A stretch of DNA of 64,000 bases from Dermanyssus gallinae. Taxonomy: Eukaryota; Arthropoda; Arachnida; Mesostigmata; Dermanyssidae. The stretch covers positions 310,001 to 374,000 of the forward strand of contig QVRM01006824.1 of assembly GCA_003439945.1 (NCBI GenBank), written 5' to 3'. How positions within the stretch are numbered: position 1 is the first letter of the stretch; every line of letters starts with the position of its first letter. The notes under the pieces are model-generated. The model made no database searches and was not told the DNA's origin. It saw only the letters and a list, made by a program, of their open reading frames with translations. The translations under genes and the position numbers were made by a program. Positions 34,782-46,599 of this stretch are shown here, one piece after another.

Positions 34782-37700
34782 CTAACGCTACTCTTGTATC
34801 TTTGCAGGCGGTAAAGCTTGTCTCAAAACCTCCTCTAAAGAAAACCGATACCTCAGACTCGGAATCCGAAGAGGAGCAAAAGAGCGTTGTTCCGGCAAAA
34901 GCCGCTCCAAAGGTTGTAACGCAAAAGCCAGACACTTCAAGTTCTGAGTCTGACTCTGACTCAGAGGAGGAGAAGCCTAAAAATGTTACACCAAAAACAA
35001 AAGCTACCGTAACAAAAAAAGCTAGCTCGTCAGAGTCTGAGGATTCAGATGAAAATTCGCCCCCGAAAAAAATATTATCTGTAACACCTTCCAAAAAAGC
35101 TCCTATTAAAAAAGATGATTCGTCCGATTCCGATTCCTCTACGAAATTGACCCCAGGAAAAGTTCAAACACCTGTACTAGCTGTAAGATCTAATGTTACT
35201 AAAAAAACTGAAAGCTCTGAGTCGGATTCAGACTCTGAAATGGAAACTTCTAAGAAGACTTTCGTTACAAAGCCTCTCACGAAAACTCCAGCTAAGAAAG
35301 CTGAATCCTCTGAATCAGATTCGGATAAGGAAGAGTCGACTTTCAAGAAAACCCCTCTAATTACAAAGCCTCCTTCCAAGGCCAACAACGAGTCATCTAC
35401 ATCTGACTCAGATTCTGAAGACAACGAAGTACCGAAAAAGGTTATTGGAAAAAAAGAAGATGTTCCGAAAAAAGTGGCGACCCCAATGACTACAGTAAGT
35501 AAACCGGCAAAAAAAGCAACGTCTTCTGAATCGAGCTCTTCGGATTCCGAAAAAGAAATGCCAAAAAAGGTGATTCCACATGTCAAACATGCTATAAAGG
35601 CGCCTCTAAAGAAAGCTGATTCTTCAGAATCGGATTCAGATTCTGATGCTGAGGCTCCCTCGGAAACTGTTGATAAGGAAGTGTCTAAAAAATTTCCGAC
35701 ACTCACTAAGCCTGTGGGAAAGACTCAGAGGGAGAGCACCGGCCCTACTGGTTTATTCCCAAAGGGTAGCAAAACGATGACGACATCTAATACACCGGCA
35801 AAGACTGCAGTGAAGGCTTCTTCATCCGAATCATCAGATTCTGAGTCAGATTCTGAAGAGGACAAAACTAAAAAGAAGGTTGCCACCCCGTCGCAAGCCA
35901 AACCAGTAGCTTCTACAAAGAAGTCTGACTCCTCCGATTCTGATTCTGATTCGGGACAAGAAGCGCCCAGTAAGGCTACAATACCACTAAAACCTGCCCT
36001 GAAAGCACCATCAAAAAAAGAAGATTCTTCAGATTCAGACTCTGATGAGGAGACTGTTACTAAAAAGATTTCTCTGGTAACGAGACCTGCCGTAAAGCCA
36101 CCCACTAAAGAAGTTGAAAGCTCTGAATCAGACTCTGATTCCGAGGAAGAAACTGCCAAAAAGCCCATCGCTGTTCCAAGCAAGCGTATTACTAAAAGTA
36201 GCACAAATAATGCAGATTCATCATCTGACTCGGATTCAAACGACGAAAAGGTTCCTGTGAAAGTGGCGGCATCGCTGAAGTCTGCCACAAACAAGGTGAT
36301 AACAAATAAAAAGTCAGATTCTGAGTCTGATTCTGAGGATGAGAAAACAGCGGTTCCGGCAAAAAATACCCCCAAGGGATTCGCGAAACCTGGGACATCA
36401 TCTTCTGACTCTGATTCTGAAGAGGAAGTTCCCAAAAAGAACCTCACGCCAGCAAAACCATTTACTAAGGGTCCATTGAGAGCAGTGGCCAGGCCTAGCA
36501 TACAGGCAAGCAAGGAACAGTCTTCAGACTCTGATAGCGAGTCCGCAACGAAAACCGTCGCTACAGCAAAATCATTTTCCAAAGTTGCGAAGAAGGCCGA
36601 ATCGTCTGAATCAGATTCTGATTCAGACGAAGCGCCTAAACCAGCAGTTATGGCCGTCAAGGCACCTGTAAGAAAGCCCGATTCTTCGGATTCAGAATCT
36701 GACGAAGATAGTACACAGGAAAGGGCTCTTGTCTTAGCTAAACCGGCGCTTAAAGTCCCGCAGAAGAAAGATGAGTCGTCAGATTCCGATTCGGAAGAGG
36801 AGGAGAATGCCCAAAAGAAGATAAGTGTTAAAAAGGTAGCGATTACAAAGGTCAACTTGCCTAACCCAGAGTCCAAGGAGAAGCCTTTGGGAAAGCCGTC
36901 TCTAATCGCACCGAAAAAACACGTTGTTGCTTCCAAGGATGACTCCACGGACGACTCGAGCTCAGAGGACGATATGCCAGCGTCTAAGGTAAATAGTACG
37001 TGGAGTGGTTAAAAGAGTTGCTTGCCGCTTCTTAATTCCCGGGATCAAACACGTTGACGCACATGTTTAAGTCTTAAAAAAATTAAGTCTAGTTTTCAGT
37101 AGGCCATTGTGTAGCATGTTTATGTACAAGGAGTGGCTTGAGCTGGAGAAAAGCAATTACATTTATTTGTTACAATTGTGACTCGTGGGAGGGAAGAACG
37201 TTTCTGTTAAACGTTTTTCAGTAGTGTATTGCTATGCTATACACATTTACCGTTTGCTACATATCTGTTGCACCTCTGTACATATTTATGTCCACAAGTT
37301 CACGTACACATTAATTAGCCTATTAGAGTAGAGCCTATTTGTTCCCGTCGCCAGTTTTTTTTTAAGACCAATTTTTAAGAGTTAGGTTACATCTTGCCTG
37401 TGTTTCTTGTGATTTATATAACTTTGTGCTCTGCGCCCCTTAAAGGCTGTTTCGCCCGCTAAGATTGGTGAAAAGGCGGCATTAAGGAGACCCACATCCT
37501 CATCAGACGACGTGTCTAGCGACGAAGGTGCTCAGGACACCAAGAAAGTTGCGGTTGTGAGCAAGTTCAATTCCAGTACGCAAGTCCAACGTGGCATTGT
37601 TAAACGCCCCAGCGCAGCCGCTGCTGAGAGTAGTGAAGACTCGAGTGAATCGAGTGAAGCATCTTCACCGAAGGTGCGCATTCAGTTCTAAAACTGCTTA

Positions 37701-39405
37701 ACCCAATGTCGTGCTATCGGTGTCTGTACAATATTTGCGCGTGTTTGACGTTGTATACTCTGTATTTCGCTGTTCGCGCCATGGGCAGACCACTGTTTGA
37801 AAATTTACTTTATTAGTATTTTGTGCATTTACAGAAACATGGTGGTGCTGTCAGCAAGATGAACGGTCACCTAGTGGCAAAGGCAACGCCAGTTAAGAAG
37901 GCTTCCTCATCGAGTGAGGACAGCGACGATGATGACGGTGAAAGCCAACAACCGACCACAAAGAAAGTTCACCTGGCACAAAACAACTGCATCAAAAGGA
38001 AGCTGGTGGTAGGTTTTTTGTGTATTTTGTGCCAATAACGACACTTGACGGAACGAAACCTGACATAGCGCTACAAGTGGCATGCTAATCATTTATTTTC
38101 ACCAAAAAAATGCTTGCTTTCTCTGCTTAGTTTTTATTCGATATGTTTCGATGTACTGTATAATATAATAAGAGATCACTGTATGTTAATTACGGTTCCT
38201 GCAGGTTGCTAAGGAACAGGATGGCGATTCGGCCGACAGTCAAGAGATTGAAACTGCTGCTCCTCCAGCAGCCAAAAAATCATTAAGAGCTCAACCAGAG
38301 GACATTTTCGACAACGGTTAGTAGCTGTGTTGCATTTTGCTAACCTCGTTAATTTAATGTACGAGTTTTTTTTGTAAATTAATGCATAGACAGTAGATTC
38401 TACAAATTCACTTGGCCGTCATGTTTGCATGCAAGCAAGTGCATAAAATAGAATAATGTTTACTTTATTTTTGTGTAATGCTCTAAAGCTATAATTTTTT
38501 TTTATAGCATATGGGCTTAATAGACAACAATTATTATTACTTATTGTCTACTTCTGAAGATTCGTGAGGAACATGCAATAAACAATATACTTTACTTTTA
38601 AATCGAGTCCGTATTGGAAACAACGCAAAAATGTAAGTGGTATGTTATTACAAGAATTGTGTGTGTTTCTGTAGCATCGTTATTATTGGATGTACACGAG
38701 CTATATATTCTCTTTACGCTGTGCATGGTTTTAGTTCCTAAGTGTGCTCTAATCTCGTTCACGCTGTACGAAGCAACAAAAAAGTTGAAGAAAGCACGAA
38801 AATTGGTGCGTTTGCTATTTTATATAACAATAAGGCACACGAGAATAGGTTGCGTTTTTTGTTTAGCTACATTCACGTTTTTAAGGTTTTAAGGGTGCTG
38901 TAATCCCGTTCACACTGTAAGGCGCAACTGGTATGAACCGCAGTTTTGTCTTGTGGTCATCGTTTATCTAAGTATCCTTGCATTTTCGTCAGGGCTGCAG
39001 GGAATTAATTTTACATGGTGCCGATAACAACGAAGGATTGGTGGAATGAATTTTAATTCATGCTTGCTGTTGTTATTTGTTTGCTTTGACAAATTTTGAC
39101 AATTTTGTGCCTGTTGTCGTCCTTTGTGGTTGGAATTTGCGCATTGTGCAGGTGGGGTGTCACGTCCGCGAAATACACCGTACAGGCGAGTGCGCCCAGA
39201 GACAGTGAAAATTGATCCACGGTTGGCCGACAATTCTTACGAGGCTAACGCAAAGGATGCAGGCTTTGGCGCGCGCGCCAATCAGATCCTCAAACAGGTT
39301 AAGGGCCGCGATTTTCGGCACGAGAAGACGAAGAAAAAACGCGGCACATACAGCGGTGGTTTAATCGATACTGGCGTACACTCCATAAAATTTGGCTCTG
39401 AATAA
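33325..39405 (+). CDS. NOLC1: Nopp140 / nucleolar and coiled-body phosphoprotein 1
   Basis: Six exons join in phase: 33325-33633, 34808-36988, 37446-37673, 37835-38008, 38205-38316 and 39152-39405 (3,258 nt, 1,085 residues). The N-terminus (MEVDEFHELVATHLEAVL) fits the family's LisH-like dimerisation segment. The centre alternates Lys/Pro/Ala-rich basic linkers with acidic serine blocks such as SSESDSDSEEE, which are casein kinase 2 targets. The C-terminal exon is the conserved SRP40-type domain (RRVRPETVKIDPRLADNSY, then GARANQILKQVKGRDFRHEK). In the family the protein shuttles between nucleolus and Cajal bodies, chaperones box C/D and H/ACA snoRNPs and binds Pol I. It is longer than the vertebrate (about 700) and Drosophila forms, because of extra repeats. 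Confidence is high from repeats and C-terminus together. Confidence 0.93.
34413..34451. repeat. (TA)n microsatellite
   Basis: About 19 TA units in NOLC1 intron 1. Confidence 0.95.
34629..34658. repeat. (TA)n microsatellite
   Basis: About 15 TA units in NOLC1 intron 1. Confidence 0.95.
34718..34780. repeat. (TA)n microsatellite
   Basis: About 31 TA units in NOLC1 intron 1, ending only 27 bp before the acceptor of the repeat exon. Confidence 0.95.
34808..36988 (+). repeat. Acidic-serine repeat exon of NOLC1
   Basis: A single 2,181-nt exon encodes about 21 acidic blocks spaced on average 34-35 residues apart, separated by K/P/A/T-rich linkers. Four further blocks lie in the flanking exons. 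The array is coding and fully in frame. Antisense open frames across it are by-products of its codon pattern. Confidence 0.88.
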
Positions 39406-41030
39406 CCAGTATGACCAGCCCTAGTAGTACCACTTTCAGAAGAGTTTCCGCTAAAAACGAGGGCGAAATGCAAGCGTGTTAAATCGGAAGTCAGCACCGG
39501 CGACCAATCCGACCAAATTGCGTCATGTATAGACAGAAAAGTTGAAAACGAGCTAACCTTAAGATGTTTGTCAACTTTTACCAGTGCAACTAGCTCATCT
39601 AAAAATTGGGATTTTCCGACTGACAGGGCGTGTCAGCGCTGAAACTGACTTAAGCTTGTTGGTCTTGCGATGTAGCGGGACGTCGGTTATTGTGCTTATA
39701 GAAAGGGCGAGAGCCGCATTAACGTGGCTCCGTTTAAAAGCATTTTGTGACCCACTTGTTATACCGAAGGAGTCAGGATGATATGGTTTTTGTTGTTGTT
39801 ACGATTGTTAACACTAATTGGTATGTGCTCTAACTTCTGCAGATAATCAACATCTTAGGTCAATAGGAAACTGGCTACACATCGTTTAAACAGTCACCGA
39901 CTCGTCCAGGATTCCAGGTTTAGCGCATAAGTACGAAAGAGTTGAAGCAGTAGCGTTATTTGTTTCGACTAAGGGAACTTCAAACTGGTACATGCCAGTA
40001 TATTGTATATTGAGTTATATATATATATATATGTCATCTTAAAATATATGAGTCGACAAGACAAAGGGAAAATGATTGTCGGCGACAGAGACGCAAAAGT
40101 CGCGGGCCCGAGCTCAGCACGACACACATTTTTCACATCGATTTTTTTAGATTTGCGGATTTGAGTTAGTTATAGTAAGTATGTTGTGTGTTTATGCCTA
40201 TAGTAATATCCCACCCTCCATTAATAAAGTTCATCACCATTATCTAGGCAGGAAAAAAGCACGCCTAGAAAACGACAGCATAACATGTTACCAATCAAGG
40301 CATTTCATGCAAACGTCGATTTGCGGGAGGAGGTATTCATTTACTTAACGTTGTTTATTTGGAAAATGCTTAGTGGTTGCGACTGGTAGAACCGTGAAGG
40401 GTATATTAGTGACCACGGCCAATGAAAAGATGTTGCAATAGAAATATAGGTACTATTGATGGCCAAGTCCATCCATAGACGGGCTTGGTGCATTTGCCAC
40501 CCAGGTGCGTTAATTACACGTTTATGTTATCGGGAACATCATCGCACGGCGGTTTAGATCACACGGCGTAAATTCTACACATGCACCTAAATAACTATTT
40601 GGAAACTTCTGACGCGTGCATATGGAAGCTAAACTGCGCAACCACTTATCATATATCGATTTCTGTAGTTCAGGTTCATACAGGCGATTAAATTTTTTGC
40701 CTGTGTGGCAAACGCACGAAGCGTTTGCATCGTTCGCGCTACAAGCTAATTGAAAACGAGGTCAGGATAATACATAGACGATAGGTACATACTAATTATT
40801 ACATTAATCCACATAGAAGTACGTTTATGTTTACATGCGAAATAAAGTGAACCGTCTATCCAGAGCACCGAAGCATCGTGCTCACCGTGTCGTCTCGGGC
40901 ACGTATAGACAACCCGTGACTTAAAGCGTCTTTATTTGTTGTTTTATTTTCCAATTATTAGATGCTTTACTAAGAATGGCGCCAATACAATTATTCCATC
41001 CATCTTACGGACCCTCACGGGCCTAAAACA
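39406..41030 (+). other. NOLC1 3' flank, no further gene seen
   Basis: Follows the NOLC1 stop. AATAAA hexamers at about 40224 and 40839 are possible polyadenylation signals. A short TA run lies at about 40018. Nothing else is recognised. Confidence 0.4.
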
Positions 41031-41239
41031 TTAATGCCAGAAAAAACATTAAACGTACACTCTGCCGAAACTAGGCACCGTGACTTTTATGTTTGTTCTA
41101 GAATGTTTCGAAAATGCATGATGCACATGCATGAATTACTAGCAACCCGAGTGACTTCTCCTCCAATCAACATGTCTCCGCCTATCTTCCTGCATATGTA
41201 CATGCGGATAATTAGGAGGTTCATCCGTCGATGGCGATG

Positions 41240-42235
41240 TATACCATGCCATAGTATACATCGTCCTGAGGGGGTGCATCAAGACTTTGTGGTCCTGACG
41301 CGATGCACTGGCCTTGGTAGATACAGTACCCTGGTGTTATCGGGCCCGATAATCAAATGATTGCTGTTTATCCACTCGGCCACCATCGATCAGTGTCTTA
41401 TGGGCCGCTTTGTGCGTCAGGCCCAGGTTATCAGCGTAGGCCAACAAAATGGCTCCTTCTAGATTATTGCTTATTTCTAGCACCAGCCATAAGCCAAGAT
41501 CCTTGTCAACTCTTTCCCGTATTAGGGTCTGAGGCTACACTATACGGGAACGACCTTTACCCAGCACATCGGCGACAGGTGTCGAGTGGCTATTACCTCT
41601 ATTCACACAGAGGTGAGAGACCCTCGACGACTGTCTTTGAGTGCGGCCGTGCGTCTTTATGAGCTTAAGATTGTGCCAATGTTGAGCTACAGCCTTGGCA
41701 GGGTGTGGGGCCATCTTTCAGCGGCAAATTTTGCGCAGCTAGAAAGATGCTTCACAATATATATGAAGCGGGTCCTTTGCTTACCCCGGACGGCAAAAAG
41801 CCGCTTCGTGTACCTGCTAGCGGGTTGCGGGCCGGCAGTGGAAACAATCAGAGTCAGGCTTAGGTCACCTATTACTGGACCACTACAGCAATTTGTTGGA
41901 GTGGCAGGGAAAAGTGACCAAGGCCTCGGCAGAGGTAGCGCAATTGGATGTGTACCTCGCCAGGGAGCTTTGGGATGGAATGGCATGCACTAGCCGGCAC
42001 GTGTACACAAGATACATTGTGCATGGCTATCATCACTTGGTATGTTCGACCCAAGGATTTCACCAAGTTGACGATCAGTGTCGTTGCCGGTTCTGCTCGC
42101 AGATATGCGCTAAATACCACGCAGCGAGCTGCCAGAAGCATCGGCGGTCTTTGCACTTTTTCGCCGGGTGGGACGGTCGCTGAAGTGTTTAAATTGTATA
42201 AAACGAATGAATTGTATTGAAATTATGTATCATCT
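41240..42235 (+). mobile_element. LINE relic, Cys/His-tail family, copy A
   Basis: 41586-41993 encodes the post-RT region (YELKIVPMLSYSLGRVWGHL, then ERCFTIYMKRVLCLP, then SRFVYLLAGCG), parallel to copies B and C. In a later frame the tail reads HGYHHLVCSTQGF and CRCRFCSQICAKYHA. Frames are broken. The RT itself is lost or unreadable upstream of 41400. Confidence 0.65.
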
Positions 42236-42244
42236 TGAAATGCA

Positions 42245-43255
42245 ATGTTATTGCGAAATAAACCATATATGATATATAAGCCAGGATCCAGAATCCAATT
42301 CAGGATTGTAAAGAAGAAGTATCCGTCAGTACAACTCATCCAATACGTTGATGATATTGCAATCTATTCTGAAAGTCGCTTCCATATACAGCAAGCGTTG
42401 GTCACTCTGGCAAAGTTTGCGGCAGATACTTTACTGGAAATCAATATTTCAAAGACAAAAGCAATTAAGTTTCGTCGTGGAGGACGCCTCGCAACAGCTG
42501 ATACCATAAAGCTTTACGGCCAACCTATTGAATGTGTCAATCATTTTTCATATTTGGGTTTGGAATTTACGCCAAGCGGCATCTCATTCTCCGGACATAT
42601 AGAGGAAAGGGTCCGTAAGGCGCTGATTGCCATTCACTCATTAAGGATCCGCAACTCCTCTCACTGAGGATTGTTTGACCTGAAAAATGCCCCTACAGCA
42701 AGCTATGCGATCGAACTTATTTGGGAACATCTCAGACCTTCAAGTTTTGACGAACTCGACCGCCTGAAGACAACGTATATTAAACGGGTTATGGGCGTTC
42801 ACCGAAGCAGCCGCAATCGATTGGTGTATCTGGCTGCGGGTACTCCATTATTCACTGAAGACCTTCAGCGCCGCTTTAACCTGCGGTTAATTCGCGAGTA
42901 TCAAGAGCACTTACTAAAGTGGGAAGCTAAGATGTGTCAAGTGGACAAGGATTTTTATCGGACGCAAGCTATGATGAACAACTCGTGGAAGAATGCCCAA
43001 TACGAAACTTGTCACCTTATTATGCGTCATGCAATGCACGGTTTCCATCATGCAGTGTGCACGAAAGTTTGTTTTTATGAGGCAGACGAGCAGTGCAAAT
43101 GTCGGCACTGTGGAACAACTTGCTCAACCTATCACCTATCTCAACCAATCCCCCGGCAAATTAATATGTAACATACACTCAACTTGAGTAATAAATTATT
43201 GTTTTGAATAAGCCAGGATCTAGAAAACAGGCCTTAGAATCGAACCCTATCTGTT
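42245..43255 (+). mobile_element. LINE relic, Cys/His-tail family, copy B
   Basis: 42245-42667 encodes the RT catalytic box IQYVDDIAIYSES, then the thumb (NISKTKAIKFRRGGRLATAD, then SYLGLEFTPSG). After one stop, 42671-43171 continues (YAIELIWEHL, then IKRVMGVHRSSRNRLVYLAA) to the tail HGFHHAVC and CKCRHCGTTCSTYH. The 3' end reads cttgagtaataaattattg. The part from about 42468 on is duplicated in tandem as copy C. Confidence 0.8.
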
Positions 43256-44053
43256 TTGAAGTTTCGTCGTGGAGGACGCCTCGCAACAGCTGATACCATA
43301 AAGGTTTACGGCCAACCTATTGAATGTGTCAATCATTTCTCATATTTAGGTTTGGAATTGACGCCAAGCGGCATTTTATTCTCCGGACATATAGAGGAAA
43401 GGGTCCGTAAGGCGCTGATTGCCATTCACTCATTAAGGATCCGCAACTCCTCTCACTGAGGATTGTTTGACCTGAAAGTTGCCCCTACAGCAAGCTATGC
43501 GATCGAACTTATTTGGGAACATCTCAGAGCTTCAAGTTTTGACGAACTCGACCGCCTGAAGGCAACGTATATTAAACGGGTTATGGGCGTTCACCGAAGC
43601 AGCCGCAATCGATTGGTTTATCTGGCTGCGGGTACTCCATTTTTCACTGAAGACCTTCAGCGCCGTTTTAACCTGCGGTTAATTCGCGAGTATCAAGAGC
43701 ACTTACTAAAGTGGGAAGCTAAGATGTGTCAAGTGGACATGTATTTTTATCGGAAGCAAGCTATGATGAACAACTCGTGGAAGAATGCCCAATACGAAAC
43801 TTGTCACCTTATTATGCGTCATGCAATGCACGGTTTCTATCATGCAGTGTGCACAAAAGTTTGTTTTCATGAGGCAGACGAGCAGTGCAAATGTCGGCAC
43901 TGTGGAACAACTTGCTCAACCTATCACCTATCTCAACCAATCCTTCGGCAAATTAATATGTAACATACACTCAACTTGAGTAATAAATTATTGTTTTGAA
44001 TAAGCCAGGATCCAGAAAACAGGCCTTAGAATCGAACCCTATCTGTTTTGAAA
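43256..44053 (+). repeat. Tandem 792-bp duplicate of the LINE 3' part, copy C
   Basis: Corresponding points (for example the start of FDLK after the stop) lie exactly 792 bp apart in B and C. The nucleotide differences I see by eye are few. Both copies carry the same internal stop after IRNSSH and the same 3' end followed by gaataagccaggatc-agaa and ctatctgttttgaa. Sharing the stop means duplication followed decay of the master or of copy B. Confidence 0.85.
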
Positions 44054-44054
44054 G

Positions 44055-44960
44055 ATGATCAAAAGCACGAATTTCCACGTTCTGGTGGTCTTCGCATCCT
44101 GAACTTTGTTTAGGACACCGAGGGGAATTTGTCTTTCCGGAAACCACACTGAGCATTGGCTAAAACTTCTTTTATCTCGATTTTCTCATTCATTTTATTG
44201 ACCATAACGATTTCTAGGATTTTTCCCAGGGTGTCGAGGAGACACGTGAGCCTGCAGGCCGAGGGACCTCTATCCGGGTTTAGGAATGAGGGTCAAGCGG
44301 CGCCTGTAGTGGTATGAAAGGTCTTCTCGCAAGCCGCAGTGAAGACAGCAGATTTTCTAGCCGGCCACCGCTCTCTAACTCAGCCCCCAGGATCTCCGTG
44401 CCAAGTTTACCTTTTTAAGCTTTATCTCCCAGCCAGCCCTTACTCGTGGATGTCGTGGGTGACTTGGAGACACTGAGCTTAAAACAGATGTATCTGCGAT
44501 CACTCATACTATTTTTTTCTTCTCCTCTATAACATGCAATTCCTTTGCTCGCACCGTAGGAATTTTTAATTCGATAACCAGAATTAGGTCTTTAAAAACC
44601 CATCTGGAGAGAGTAGGATTTTTTCTCTCAGGGTGTTAATAGGCATCTCTCGGCTATTCATTCCTGTAGAATATGTGCCCCTTCAGACATGTACTGGCTT
44701 CCCATGTCTTGGTGGCGGCATTGAAATCGCAGGTAATAACGAGTACCTTACCCCCCATAATCTGACCGCTTGCGCGACAAGTCTACCATATTGCGGTATC
44801 TGCCGCACATTGGAAAACAACGTGTGCTGATACCTCGAGCATATTATGGGCAGCCCTACAGCGGTTTTAGTTCTCCTGAATGATCTTTAGCATCTTACAC
44901 ATACTTAGGACAATCCTGTCGCCTTCCGGATTATGAAAAACCGTCGTGGCCTTCCTTCCC
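44055..44960 (-). mobile_element. LINE relic (endonuclease and RT pieces)
   Basis: The minus strand encodes an endonuclease scrap near 44690-44750 (VLVITCDFNAATKTWEAST). Near 44060-44250 it encodes an RT scrap (LLDTLGKILEIVMVNKMNEK, then ANAQCGFRKDK). Frames are broken and the 3' half of RT is missing. The motifs fit a Jockey/R1-type element. Confidence 0.6.
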
Positions 44961-45464
44961 CTCATGCCTTTTTTCATTCTTGCCTTTTTTTGTCGCCCTC
45001 CGCCGCTATCTCCTTCTGGTGCCCTCTTCGATCCCTGCCCCTGTTTCCCTTGGCAGCTCAGGGGCTCCCTAAGTTTCTGACCTCTCTAAGTTTCTAAGCC
45101 CCCCGCGTCATGCTATCCGCGACTCGCGACCGGGTCGTTAATATGCCAGTCCACATCACCGTAACATCAGTTCCCACTGTGCGAACCCATCCCCCGCGTC
45201 AGTCGTCATAGGCTAGCATAATTTTATACCGTCAAAAGTTTATAAGATAGTGTCCAATAAAGAATGCGAAAAGCCTTCTAGCAAACTTGAAAACTTTTTT
45301 AACACAATAAGGCTTTCACTAAATTCATGATGTAACTCTCAGGAGATCAATTGGCCGCCTTCAACAACGATCTTAATAACGTAACGACAAAATTTACCTA
45401 CTAACTCAACGGATCACGACAATTTATGGCACTATTGAAACACATCGTTTTATAAACACTTGCA

Positions 45465-45648
45465 CCGAGCAAGATGGCTTAGTGGCAAAGCCTTTGCCTT
45501 GCATTCGGGAGGACTGGGTTCGAGACCCAGACCGGCCACTCTTAAATTGGTTTGCATGGTTTCCAATTTAGACAAGGTAAATGCCGGAGTGGATTAAAAT
45601 TAGCCATGACATGAATAAACCGTACACGGGCAATTGCCTTACGGAAAA

Positions 45649-45684
<36 letters not shown>

Positions 45685-45700
45685 AAAAAAAAAAAAAAAT
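45465..45700 (+). mobile_element. tRNA-derived SINE with long poly(A)
   Basis: The head contains Pol III promoter boxes: a box A-like tggcttagtggc at about 45477 and a perfect box B gggttcgagaccc at about 45517. A non-tRNA body of about 110 bp follows. The end is an A-run of about 50 bases, broken once (45651-45699). The heptamer acacttg occurs just before the head (about 45453) and just after the tail (about 45701), a plausible target-site duplication. The cloverleaf arms do not pair well, so this is not a functional tRNA gene. Confidence 0.7.
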
Positions 45701-45709
45701 ACACTTGAA

Positions 45710-46590
45710 AGCATAATAAAATATGAATGAGTGTACAATCATATTATACGAAAAACTAATTAAAATAAGATAGTACACGTGTATATTAATTTATTTAAAT
45801 AAACAACATAGTTTCTCAAGAGAATTATAATGCTATATTAATAAAAACAAGGATGCGGAAATTATATGGTCGTGCAGTAAGTTTGACTGGAGTAAAGTAA
45901 AATTTTAAACTGATGTTGTTATGAAGAGTGGGCGCATGTGAACGAAATTACGAGGAATATCCAAGCTTTCTAAAGCTTTTCTAGAAGGCAGAAGGATTAG
46001 GAATGGCAGTTATGGCGGGACAATTTTTTCCAGAGAGCGTGTTGGCGGAATACTAATGAAGTAGTATGGTCGCCTGTTTTAGAGGGACTATGGTGTAGCA
46101 ATTGAAAATGCGGTCTGGAAAGGGTCGCCTCCAAATATAAGATTGTAGATGATTTTGTAAGCGAAGTTTTTAAAATTGCATTTATGTTGCAACAATTTCC
46201 ATCGGCTTTACTTTCGTGTTATTTCGCTGAAAATGGAGATTCTATGTGCTCCATTCATTTATGATTGTTCCCTTCTAATGTTGGTTTTCAGCCGCTATTA
46301 AGTTCCTCTTGTTTTCCTTCTCATTATGCGCTCCAACCGTCTGATCCACCCTGCTCCCACTTGCATTTATCCTCGAGCATATCGGTGATCAAGCCTGTCA
46401 CTGTCATGCTTCAAGACGCCATTTCTAGTGATGTACGCTTGGAAAAGATTATGGGCGAGTGATCGTCCGGAAATGTACAACCGTTTTATGGGGAAGCCTA
46501 TATAGACTCCGTAGAGCAATATTATATGAAATGTAAATGAAAAGGATTCCGTTACAGATTCTATATATATCCCTAGGTGCATAAGAAACT
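45710..46590. other. Intergenic, nothing recognised
   Basis: No supported gene or repeat between the SINE and the next LINE fragment. Confidence 0.4.
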
Positions 46591-46599
46591 GTCCGAATG

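Noticed and set aside
34696..35706. Further antisense frames over the NOLC1 repeat exon
   Set aside because: Same repeat artefact, and one begins inside a TA microsatellite.
35725..36948. Long antisense frame (407 codons) across the NOLC1 repeat exon
   Set aside because: It mirrors the Ser/Asp/Glu codon pattern of the sense repeats; the sense strand has the family domains and splice sites.
41034..41360. Plus-strand frame of 108 codons
   Set aside because: No motif, no splice context; lies next to LINE debris.
45470..45545. Functional tRNA gene
   Set aside because: Box A and B are good but acceptor and anticodon arms do not pair, and a body plus poly(A) follow; a SINE explains it better.
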